From: Fuscovulum ytuae
GTDB taxonomy: Bacteria > Pseudomonadota > Alphaproteobacteria > Rhodobacterales > Rhodobacteraceae
Length of the DNA stretch: 64,000 nucleotides
Reading direction: 5' to 3'
NCBI RefSeq assembly: GCF_029953595.1
Contig: NZ_CP124535.1
Span: 1,210,001-1,274,000, forward strand
Positions 30,701 through 37,658 of the stretch are shown piece after piece. How positions within the stretch are numbered: position 1 is the first letter of the stretch; each line of letters opens with the position of its first letter. A program made the position numbers and the translations under genes. Under the pieces are notes generated by a model that did no database searches, was not told the DNA's origin, and was given only the letters and a program-made list of their open reading frames with translations.

Positions 30701-33700
30701 ATTGGTTCCGTCGATCCGATCCCCGACAACTTCCGTCGCAGCCGAGTAGAGTGTTTCGCGAGTGCCAATCCCATCGGTAAAGCTCACTTCCACGCGCAGA
30801 ACCGATCCGACTTCCGCCTGAGCAGGTGCAAAGGTGGCCGCGGTCGCCCCGTCGATATTCGCCCAGGTCACGCCGTCAGCTGAGGATTGCCACTGATAAG
30901 AGAAGGCGCCCAGTCCGTTTTCATCGGCGATCGCGGTCGTATCGGCCGAAAGCACCTGATTTTCCGTCGGCGTCGTGTCGCTGATGATCGGTGCCCCGGT
31001 GGCCGGGATCGGCTCCGGCGGGTTACCGCCTTCATTGGCGTTGGAATAGACGGTTTCGATAGCGCCGTCGGCATCCTTGAACCGGGCCACGACACGGATC
31101 GCAAGTCCGGCCTCTGCCGCCGACACCGTGTAGCTTTCACCAGTCATCGGGGTGAAGTTGTCGGCCACGATGCGCAGGATATCGGTGAAGATGCCACTGC
31201 CTGCTGCCGTTTCGACCTGCCAACGGTATTCGACCCCGGCATCGATGGTCCCCGTCGCGTTATCGACCGAGATATTGTCGCGATCCCTTACCGTGGCCAT
31301 GGATGCCGTCAGCACCTGACCGGCTACCCCGACGGGCTGACCATCGGCCGTGGCCACACCATTTGCCAGAACCGTGACACGGCCTTCGGCGATGCGGTTT
31401 TCGTGCTCCGCGATCTTGATCGTGCCATCGGCAAAGAGGACACGTTCGATGTTATTGACGCGGTCCACACCATCGGTGCCACCGGCACGGGTGTCGGTGA
31501 TCGTGATCCAGCCGTCCCCATCAAGGTCGGTCGCCGAGCCGGTCAGCGTGTCAAGGCCTTCGATCGTGTAATCGGCGAGGTTGCCGGAATATTCGGCCAC
31601 GTCGACATCACCCGCCGCACCGCCGTCCGCCACTTCGCGCCAGATGCTCAGTTCGCGCGGCTTGATCTCACCGGTGAACATCTTGGCTTGGATTTCGGCA
31701 ATGCTGGACACGAAGTAGGCAGGATCACCGTTCTCCGGCGTGACACGGATCTTGGCACTGATGAAGTGATCACCATCGATCAAATCATCTCCCGCCCGGC
31801 CTTCGATAAGGTCGCTCCCGCCACCGCCGAGGATCATGTTGCCTGCGCTGAAACGAACCTCGCCCGTCTCATCAACACCCGAGAGGAAGGCGTCCATCCC
31901 ATTGATCAGCGACACATTTTGATCCAGAAGCGCATGGTCGACGGTAAGGTCGGTCTGGTCGTCGCCGCGCAAGACATCGGCATGGGCCGACCCTGAAAGG
32001 CCTTCGGTCTGGGAATAGCGATCCAGAACCGTCGCAGGCGAAGCCGCCACCGCCGGTGGGGCGAACAGGCGGTTCAGCATGTCAGCCGTGACGCCTTCTG
32101 GCGTGTTGGCATGGCTGGCCCAGTCAAAGCCCAGCTGACCAAAGAACTTGTTCGTGCCGCTGCCGCCCACCATGATGTCGTCACCGGTTTCGGCATCGAA
32201 ATCATCATTGCCAGGACCACCGATCAGGACGTCATGGCCCACGATCGGGCTGTCGACACTGCGCTTGATCGGCAGACCCTGAACAAGGTCACCATTGTCG
32301 CCCAGAAGCAGGTTGTTGGAACCGCCGGCTTCCAGCCAGTCGTTTCCTTCCCCACCCATGATCATCCCACCGCCGATGCTGCCATGGGCAAAGTCATTGT
32401 CTTGGCCAAGCAAGATATCGTCGGTATCCGGGCCACCCCAGACAAAGTCGCTGCCGGTGTCCGTGATGATCAGGTTGATCCCCTGCCCCGCCGTGACCAC
32501 GTCATCGCCCGCGCCCGAACGGACCTCGTCATCGCCGAACTCGTCCGTGATGATGTCGTCACCGTCACCGCCGAAGAAGAAGTCGTTGCCTTCGCCGCCT
32601 TCCATGCGGTCATTGCCGGCATCGCCCCAGAAGGTGTCGTCACCCTTGCCGCCGATCAGGATGTCATTGCCATCCGTGCCGCCCATGACCACATGCTCGG
32701 CCCCGGTGAAGCGCACAGACTCGCTGATCCCGTCTCCATTGGTATCCACCCGGATGACTTTCGGCATCATCGCAGACAGGATCGGATCGCCACCCTCCGT
32801 CGGGTCTGCCCCTCCCAGCTCTGCATTGAACTGCTTGGACTGGTCCGCCTCGATGAAGAAATCAGGGGTCGAGAAGACATCGCCCGGCAGATGCGTGGCA
32901 TCCGTGTTGCGGTGGATCATTTCAGAGAACTTGTTGTTCTCCATCTGCGCCGTCAGGTTCAGGTTCGCTAGGCGGGACAGGTAATAGAACCGGTCCGCAT
33001 CCTGCAGCGCCTCAAGCTGCACTTCGAAGACGAAGTTGAAGGTCGATCCCAGCATGCCGCCGAAGACCATCTTCTTCTCGGCCAGACCGCCGACCCAGAA
33101 ATCGACCTTGTTAAGACCACCCAGATCACCACCCGCATAGGCGCCGGTCGCATTCAGGAAGTCCATACGGTCGGTGGGCGCACCCTCACCACCCAGAACC
33201 AGAAGCGTGGCCGCATCCCGTTTCGCTTCCACGGTCTCTGCGTCGACAATGGTCTCATGGGTGCCATAGGCCGCGATGAAGTTGATGATCGAAGCCGGAT
33301 GCTTGAGGTTCATCGCGAAGTCGAACCAGCTTTCATAGGGTTTGATCTGGCTGTCGCCCGAGCCGGCAAAGAACTGCGCCCGCGCCTCGTTCAAGGACGG
33401 CACGCCGGTTTCCCGGCCACGGGCGATGTTGATCGCCGCAAGGTCCAGCGGCAGGCCCACAAGGTTGTTGCGCAGCGCTTCGGTCACGAACTCGTCGATC
33501 TCGTTGCCACGCTGGCGCGTCATACCACGCGCAATGGCACCCGCAGCCGCGTCGGCATCGATCCCGCTTTCGGCAAATGCCACCGGGTTCAGGAAGGCCG
33601 AGATCAGGTCGATGTGATCGGCGTTGTAAGCCGCGTCATAGCGATCCACCGTCTCGTTCAGCATCGAATGGCCAAAGCGATAGACCGTGTGCGCAAACTC

Positions 33701-35596
33701 GCTGACAATCGCCGGGTCCAGCACGCCGTCATAGTTCACGAAGACGTTCACGAAGGGCTGCACCTTGCGGGCAAACTCTTCAAAGACAAGGTGCTGATAC
33801 TGCATCTCGGTCACGAACTTGGCCGACTGGAACAGCCGTTCGCCGTTCCATGCCAAAGCGTTGATCGCGCCATCAGACAAATCCGCCGCAGTCGTCACCG
33901 GAACCGCCAGCCACTCGTTCAAGAACTCGGTTGCAGCAAGGACGTCACCGGTTTCCGCAAGAATGGCCTTCGCATCATTGATGAGGATGGTCTTCATCAG
34001 ATCGACTTGGCGGTTGTGTTCGGAATGGAACACATGGTGCACCGCCGTCAGGCCGATATTCTCGTTCGCACGCCCATCCCCGGCGATGTAATGCGCGTCG
34101 AGAAGTTCATTGTCATAGGTGCCCGTCGGCTGACGATCCGTCGCCACGCTGACGGTGCTATCGCTGTCCGGCAGCTTTTGGACCAGACCCAGCGGGCCGG
34201 GGCCATCCGGGTCAAAGAAGCCGGGGTTGGCGTTATTGGCGATGTCATCCATGAACGCCACGCCCGCCGAGACGGCGCCGATCGTGCTGACCGGGGCGTC
34301 AATATTGCCCTCTACCAGCACCCGCTGGTCACCCACCACCTTCACGATCTGCGGCAGGCCGTTCGGACCGGGAATGAAGTTGCCATAGGGGTCGGTCGCC
34401 AGCAGCGGCACGGAATGGACGTTCAGGTCGTTCAACTCGATGCCAAGGATGTTCAGCGCCTGCGCCTTCACATCGCCCCAGGTGGCCATCCCGCCACCGG
34501 ACTCGGTATTGCCGTTCAGCAGATTGCCCGTCGGAACCGGCTTGCCGTCGACCAGCACATATTCCCGCAGGAACACCTGATGCGACGGGTGCGACGTATA
34601 GGTTTGGTTCTGATCGACGAAGGGCGTGACAGCATTCATCGCCTCGCCGTTCTCATTCAGCGTGGCCCGCGTCACAACCATGAAGTTCGTGTTGGGTGAC
34701 GCCGGATTGTAAAGCGGATCATCTTCCTGCAGCGGGATATAGACCGTGCCATAGCCGCCCTTCTGAACCAGATCGAGGCCGTGGCTGAAGAACTGACCGA
34801 AGAAGGTCATCCAAGAGTTGAAGGGGGCCGACAGCCCTTCATCCGGCGCCACGTTCGGCACCACAATCGTCAGCTTCGTAAGATCGCCGTTCAGGCTCGC
34901 CTCATAGGGCAAGCCGGCCTGATCAAGCTCAGCCAGAATGAGCGACTTCAGCTCCTCGGCATCAGCCATGCTTCCAGCGGCAACCGCGATCTTGTAGTTG
35001 GAATAGTGATCCTGGATCAGTGCCGCCGCCGCATAGGGGTCGTCGTGACCTGCAATCTGAAACGCAGAGATAAGCGCCACAGGATTGTTCAAGGTTTGGT
35101 CAACCACAAGATTCGAGATGATGCGCGGATCGGCGTCCACAACGTCGCCCGCCTGGATCGCACGCGACCCCAGCGTCGGATCGTTCGGGAAGCGCTGCGC
35201 ATAGTCATTGTTCGACAGATAGGTCGCCGGCAGATCGGTCCCGTTCGGGCCAAGGCCGTTGTTCAGCGGGATGTAGCCCGGGGGAACACCATCGGCTGCA
35301 AAGCCAAAATCGACCGGCACGCCGTTTTGCATGATCGGCGGGCCAAAGGCCATCCCGTCATCGCCCTCATTCACCCAGCTCGGCGTCGTCGCACGCGGAA
35401 ACTCCTGCGCCGCAGCCCCATAGGTCCCCTGATCCGCGTTCAGGTTGTTGTTGCTCCCATCAACTCGGCGGAGCCCCCAGGGCAGTTCGCTCGTCGGGAT
35501 CAGGTTGCCAAGCAGCGGCTCACCGCGTGCGTCAGCTTCAGCGATCTTGATCTGCTGCAGGATGAACTGCAGGTCGTTCCGATTGACGGTCACCAT
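26726..35596 (-). CDS. Giant secreted RTX heme peroxidase 1, two animal-type peroxidase domains
   Basis: A 2956-aa protein. Domain A (about 240-900): distal motif FGQFFSHGLDL (His near 271), GDGRANEN (catalytic Arg and heme-ester Glu of the MPO family) and proximal YRFGHSMLNE (His near 642). RTX nonapeptides follow (about 970-1165), then Ig-like segments with paired GAPIISDTTPTENQVLSA-type motifs, more RTX (about 1620-1685), and domain B (about 1900-2590) with FAQYFDHGLSF (His near 2034), GDGRVNEN and YRFGHTMIGQ. An acidic linker, C-terminal RTX and a SSSFNF end complete it. No Sec signal, as expected for type I export. Domain A has Ser where the heme-ester Asp is expected. Family members oxidise Mn(II), halides or phenols. 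Confidence 0.9.
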   Translation of the reverse strand: MVTVNRNDLQFILQQIKIAEADARGEPLLGNLIPTSELPWGLRRVDGSNNNLNADQGTYGAAAQEFPRATTPSWVNEGDDGMAFGPPIMQNGVPVDFGFAADGVPPGYIPLNNGLGPNGTDLPATYLSNNDYAQRFPNDPTLGSRAIQAGDVVDADPRIISNLVVDQTLNNPVALISAFQIAGHDDPYAAAALIQDHYSNYKIAVAAGSMADAEELKSLILAELDQAGLPYEASLNGDLTKLTIVVPNVAPDEGLSAPFNSWMTFFGQFFSHGLDLVQKGGYGTVYIPLQEDDPLYNPASPNTNFMVVTRATLNENGEAMNAVTPFVDQNQTYTSHPSHQVFLREYVLVDGKPVPTGNLLNGNTESGGGMATWGDVKAQALNILGIELNDLNVHSVPLLATDPYGNFIPGPNGLPQIVKVVGDQRVLVEGNIDAPVSTIGAVSAGVAFMDDIANNANPGFFDPDGPGPLGLVQKLPDSDSTVSVATDRQPTGTYDNELLDAHYIAGDGRANENIGLTAVHHVFHSEHNRQVDLMKTILINDAKAILAETGDVLAATEFLNEWLAVPVTTAADLSDGAINALAWNGERLFQSAKFVTEMQYQHLVFEEFARKVQPFVNVFVNYDGVLDPAIVSEFAHTVYRFGHSMLNETVDRYDAAYNADHIDLISAFLNPVAFAESGIDADAAAGAIARGMTRQRGNEIDEFVTEALRNNLVGLPLDLAAINIARGRETGVPSLNEARAQFFAGSGDSQIKPYESWFDFAMNLKHPASIINFIAAYGTHETIVDAETVEAKRDAATLLVLGGEGAPTDRMDFLNATGAYAGGDLGGLNKVDFWVGGLAEKKMVFGGMLGSTFNFVFEVQLEALQDADRFYYLSRLANLNLTAQMENNKFSEMIHRNTDATHLPGDVFSTPDFFIEADQSKQFNAELGGADPTEGGDPILSAMMPKVIRVDTNGDGISESVRFTGAEHVVMGGTDGNDILIGGKGDDTFWGDAGNDRMEGGEGNDFFFGGDGDDIITDEFGDDEVRSGAGDDVVTAGQGINLIITDTGSDFVWGGPDTDDILLGQDNDFAHGSIGGGMIMGGEGNDWLEAGGSNNLLLGDNGDLVQGLPIKRSVDSPIVGHDVLIGGPGNDDFDAETGDDIMVGGSGTNKFFGQLGFDWASHANTPEGVTADMLNRLFAPPAVAASPATVLDRYSQTEGLSGSAHADVLRGDDQTDLTVDHALLDQNVSLINGMDAFLSGVDETGEVRFSAGNMILGGGGSDLIEGRAGDDLIDGDHFISAKIRVTPENGDPAYFVSSIAEIQAKMFTGEIKPRELSIWREVADGGAAGDVDVAEYSGNLADYTIEGLDTLTGSATDLDGDGWITITDTRAGGTDGVDRVNNIERVLFADGTIKIAEHENRIAEGRVTVLANGVATADGQPVGVAGQVLTASMATVRDRDNISVDNATGTIDAGVEYRWQVETAAGSGIFTDILRIVADNFTPMTGESYTVSAAEAGLAIRVVARFKDADGAIETVYSNANEGGNPPEPIPATGAPIISDTTPTENQVLSADTTAIADENGLGAFSYQWQSSADGVTWANIDGATAATFAPAQAEVGSVLRVEVSFTDGIGTRETLYSAATEVVGDRIDGTNAGDLIDGTVGADLIFGNNGADTIAGGAGADTVDGGLGLDRIDAGEGDDLIIWNANVLGTATDGRDIINGGAGIDTIQITTRAFAAETYRIYTRDAAIAAGITPGANTEIVITRNGTDNESRILQLDNIEEIVITGPLGGAIDVTAPTDGAPVGGTANGDRVIVIGDFSTTSLALNTITINGSDQDDEVDISALSSAHRIVFRTAGGNDTVVGTLRPQDVIEVPAGTDPADYVAMDNGNGTVTMSNGTHSVTFTGAIDALPVLSPEGTYHHDGGAPSAGDTGGVLSPAPLLTLNDAAGLLDLVRGINPDGNDDAANALGVRTLTGEGNNFADPTLGAHGEPFIRITPNRSGTREEGGVNNAVNPIFDGLDARTISDIIGTQEEGLAPSAQANIFFMAFAQYFDHGLSFIPKGGAGTIQIGDVGMGARAQNPADLTRASVVGFDEDGAAQHLNITSPFVDQNQVYGSTSMIGQLLREGDGMGGLGARVILGAEDPSAPGYKLLPTLREVLEHHIENGTVFQGSDLPNGGQTLLEFYPTLKNEDGTYNTDVVKALTANFMGEGQPLILDANPFINLLDHVVAGDGRVNENITLTSMHTIFARNHNYHVEQLEGLYASNGTVLTAEELFQAAKIVNEAEYQRVVFTEFAEKLLGGEGIRGEGDHGFTEWNPDTNAAISQEFASAVYRFGHTMIGQTISVSNADGTVSQVSLFDAFLNPTNAEGAFTQSLQTLAQYGYVPQPGYLQIGAASVLEGIAGQAAEEVDVNIVDGVRNDLVRVSADLFAFNVARGRDVGLGTLNQVKAALLDSESPYIQEALSFVDAGLLQPYTSWEDFGARNNLSEAVLTQFRQAYPDLVLEDQAAADAFSALNPEIALVDNGDGSFTVKGIDRVDLWVGGLAEAKVNGGIVGSTFWVVIHEQLDRLQEGDRFYYIDRLENFDLYQNFVEGQSFADIVMRNTGLTGLDERIFEVSDEDNGAGAGTGGDDTGVDAGNGDAQAPGSETGDAAENGAETVSPDDGASGSEGEASGGHDDVADDEAEDADDDAPGAGSGSGTGSGTGTGTGTGGGVPVVDGVVLMPGSAAGVMVGDAGDDVIVGGEEGDALLGKGGSDIILGNGGNDVAVGGSGGDVIEGGAGRDVLLGGEGDDVFLAASGDGADMLFGGDGSDTLDLSALTEDAVIDLGAYTAIGTARIGGVTDHLVGIENATGGMGNDVIKASLSINVLTGGDGDDVFVFVSAGTADGDVITDFRPGDKIDLSGIDAMVGMNGNQAFELAGQGTTAAGSLVIREVATENGVDTIIDGFTDGDADADFSITLRGAHTLDSSSFNF

Positions 35597-35731
35597 GATA
35601 TCTTCCTATGCGAATGTGATAAGCAGTAGCATTCTCAATTGCCATGCCGATGCGGGGGATTTGGCATGTGGAAGGCATTTTTGGTAACTCCGATGGTCCA
35701 ATTACATTTTAGATTAAAGTTGGATGCATCT

Positions 35732-35747
35732 TTAGACCAAAGTCGAA
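35732..35747 (-). promoter_or_regulatory. Island operator-like palindrome B (upstream of peroxidase 1)
   Basis: In gene sense TTCGAC-TTTG-GTCTAA, matching the consensus of the other three sites with one mismatch between half-sites. The near edge is 135 bp before the peroxidase 1 start codon. Confidence 0.58.
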
Positions 35748-36213
35748 CCGCATTCTGGCCCAGAAACCGACCCGAAAACCCAGGATTTTGGGACTTGCCG
35801 CAGCGGAAATTTCAGAAGCCCCGCCCTCGACCTGCCAATATCCTCAAATTCCCAATAAATTGCGACCTATTGGCCAGAAGATCAGACTTCGCCCATCAAG
35901 AAAGAGCAGGAAAAACCGATGCACCGCGCGTCGTCCTGTCAGGAAGCTGCACACATAGGAATATCACAATCTATTGAATATTATTGATAAAAAGTCCAAC
36001 CAGGACAGAAGGAAAGCTCTGAAATCCAGCGCGCAAGCCAGAGGCGCGAAGGAAGACATTCAGACCGATTCTCCGAAACGACTGCTCGCAGACACGCTCT
36101 GCCGCTGCTTTGCGACGAGGGGCTTAAATTATACTAAGGTATGCATAAATACAAAAAGTATGTTTTTCTTCGATTAGAAGTATATATCGATTTTAATTTA
36201 TGGATGTAATTTT

Positions 36214-36255
36214 AAGCCTCAGGCGCAAGCTGATATTACGTCAGACCTAAGGCTT
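36214..36255 (-). terminator. Possible terminator after partner protein 2
   Basis: A 10-bp stem with one mismatch/G-U (AAGCCTCAGG with CCTAAGGCTT) encloses an inner CTGA/TCAG stem; on the minus strand it is followed by AAAATTACATC. It lies about 165 bp past the partner 2 stop. Confidence 0.42.
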
Positions 36256-36420
36256 ATGCGAAATCCGCCCATCTATGGCGCATGAACCCGTTCTCAGAAC
36301 TTTCCGGGCAGCGGATTCAATCACATCGAGAGGTGGTGCCAGATCGACCCTAAGGTAAAGAAAGGACAAGCGCGCCCCGCGGCATATCTTGCGCCTCACG
36401 GGTCGATGGCGGTCTGAAAG

Positions 36421-36603
36421 TCACTGGACCGATGCGGCCAGACGAGATTCCAGCAAGGCGACAAACTTTTCACGAAAATCTGGGTTGCCTGAGATCACCG
36501 ATATGACCTGCTCTGCATCCCAGATATCCAGATCAACACGTCCAATTTCGGCCCACTCGCTGATCAACTCTTGCAGATGCCCGAAATCGTCAAGTCCTTG
36601 CAT
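36421..36603 (-). CDS. Small 60-aa peroxidase partner protein 2
   Basis: A 60-aa protein (MQGLDDFGHLQELISEWAEI...NPDFREKF...) paralogous to the one at 26471-26653, with the same length and no gap in the alignment. It starts 71 bp after the peroxidase 2 stop and has AGGGAG eight bases before the ATG. The upstream hairpin lies in the near-identical DNA repeat, but the small genes themselves have diverged to roughly 58% protein identity, so they were not part of the recent copying event. Function unknown; constant position after each peroxidase suggests a dedicated partner. Confidence 0.8.
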   Translation of the reverse strand: MQGLDDFGHLQELISEWAEIGRVDLDIWDAEQVISVISGNPDFREKFVALLESRLAASVQ

Positions 36604-36639
36604 CCTGAGCACTCCCTTGAACTTTGCGAAGATTGCAGC

Positions 36640-36665
36640 CCCCCGGCCGGTTGCCCGGCCGGGGG
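36640..36665 (-). terminator. GC hairpin between peroxidase 2 and its small partner
   Basis: Same perfect 11-bp stem and 4-base loop as at 26691, starting 9 bp past the peroxidase 2 stop. The flank beyond it differs from copy 1, and again no T-tract is present. Confidence 0.55.
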
Positions 36666-37658
36666 TGATTGTCATCAGAAGTTGAAGGACGAGCTGTCGA
36701 GGGTATGCGCCCCGCGCAGCGTGATCGAGAAGTCGGCATCCGCGTCACCGTCGGTGAACCCGTCGATGATCGTGTCCACCCCGTTCTCGGTCGCAACCTC
36801 CCGGATCACCAGGCTGCCCGCCGCCGTCGTGCCCTGATCGGCCAGCGTGAAGGCCTGATTGCCATTCATGCCCACCATCGCGTCGATGCCCGACAGGTCG
36901 ATCTTGTCGCCCGGACGGAAGTCCGTGATCACGTCGCCATCCGCCGTGCCAGCCGAGACGAAGACGAAGACATCATCACCATCCCCGCCCGTCAGCACGT
37001 TGATCGACAAGGACGCCTTGATCACGTCATTGCCCATCCCGCCGGTGGCATTCTCGATCCCTACAAGGTGATCGGTCACACCGCCGATGCGCGCCGTCCC
37101 GATCGCCGTATAGGCCCCCAGATCGATCACCGCATCCTCGGTCAGGGCCGACAGGTCAAGCGTATCACTGCCTTCACCGCCAAAGAGCATGTCCGCCCCG
37201 TCATCAGACGCCGCGAGGAAGACGTCATCCCCTTCGCCGCCCAGAAGCACGTCACGACCCGCGCCGCCTTCGATCACGTCACCACCGCTGCCGCCGACCG
37301 CAACATCATTGCCGCCATTGCCAAGGATGATATCCGACCCGCCCTTGCCAAGGAGGGCATCGCCCTCTTCGCCACCGACGATCACGTCATCACCGGCATC
37401 GCCGACCATGACACCCGCCGCAGACCCCGGCATCAGCACCACACCGTCAACAACCGGCACACCGCCGCCCGTCCCAGTGCCCGTGCCAGTGCCCGACCCC
37501 GTGCCGCTGCCCGAACCCGCGCCCGGAGCGTCGTCATCGGCATCCTCGGCCTCGTCATCGGCGACATCATCATGGCCGCCCGACGCTTCGCCCTCGGACC
37601 CGCTCGCTCCGTCATCGGGCGAGACGGTTTCTGCCCCGTTCTCGGCGGCATCCCCGGT
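36640..37658 (-). repeat. 1,019-bp near-identical repeat, copy 2 (RTX C-terminal module)
   Basis: Partner of the segment at 26691-27709. Differences visible include Gly/Asp at one RTX loop (ASGDGAD versus ASDDGAD) and FELAGQG versus FTLADQG. The sharp edges and near identity against far more divergent upstream domains point to recent gene conversion or module swapping. Confidence 0.88.

Larger units (their letters stand above)
35597..36420. other. 824-bp intergenic region between peroxidase 1 and partner 2
   Basis: Unusually AT-rich in its middle (36120-36215) for this genome. It holds the likely terminator of the peroxidase 2-partner 2 unit (36214-36255), palindrome B (35732) and the promoter region of peroxidase 1, whose start codon follows AGGAAG. 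Short open frames here (for example 35974-36177) have no ribosome site or known-family look and are not called. Confidence 0.6.

Noticed and set aside
26720-30883. Long plus-strand open frame (1387 codons) opposite peroxidase 1
   Set aside because: Arg/His/Asp-rich translation with no domains; it mirrors the RTX-coding strand in GC-rich DNA, where stop codons are rare on the opposite strand. The minus frame has clear peroxidase motifs.
35974-36177. 67-codon open frame between the peroxidase genes
   Set aside because: No ribosome site and no conserved-looking pattern; lies in low-GC intergenic DNA.
36326-36352. Fifth island palindrome (ATCGACCCTAAGGTAAAG)
   Set aside because: Spacing and half-sites do not fit the TTCGAC-N4-GTCCAA pattern and it lies downstream of a gene rather than before a start codon.
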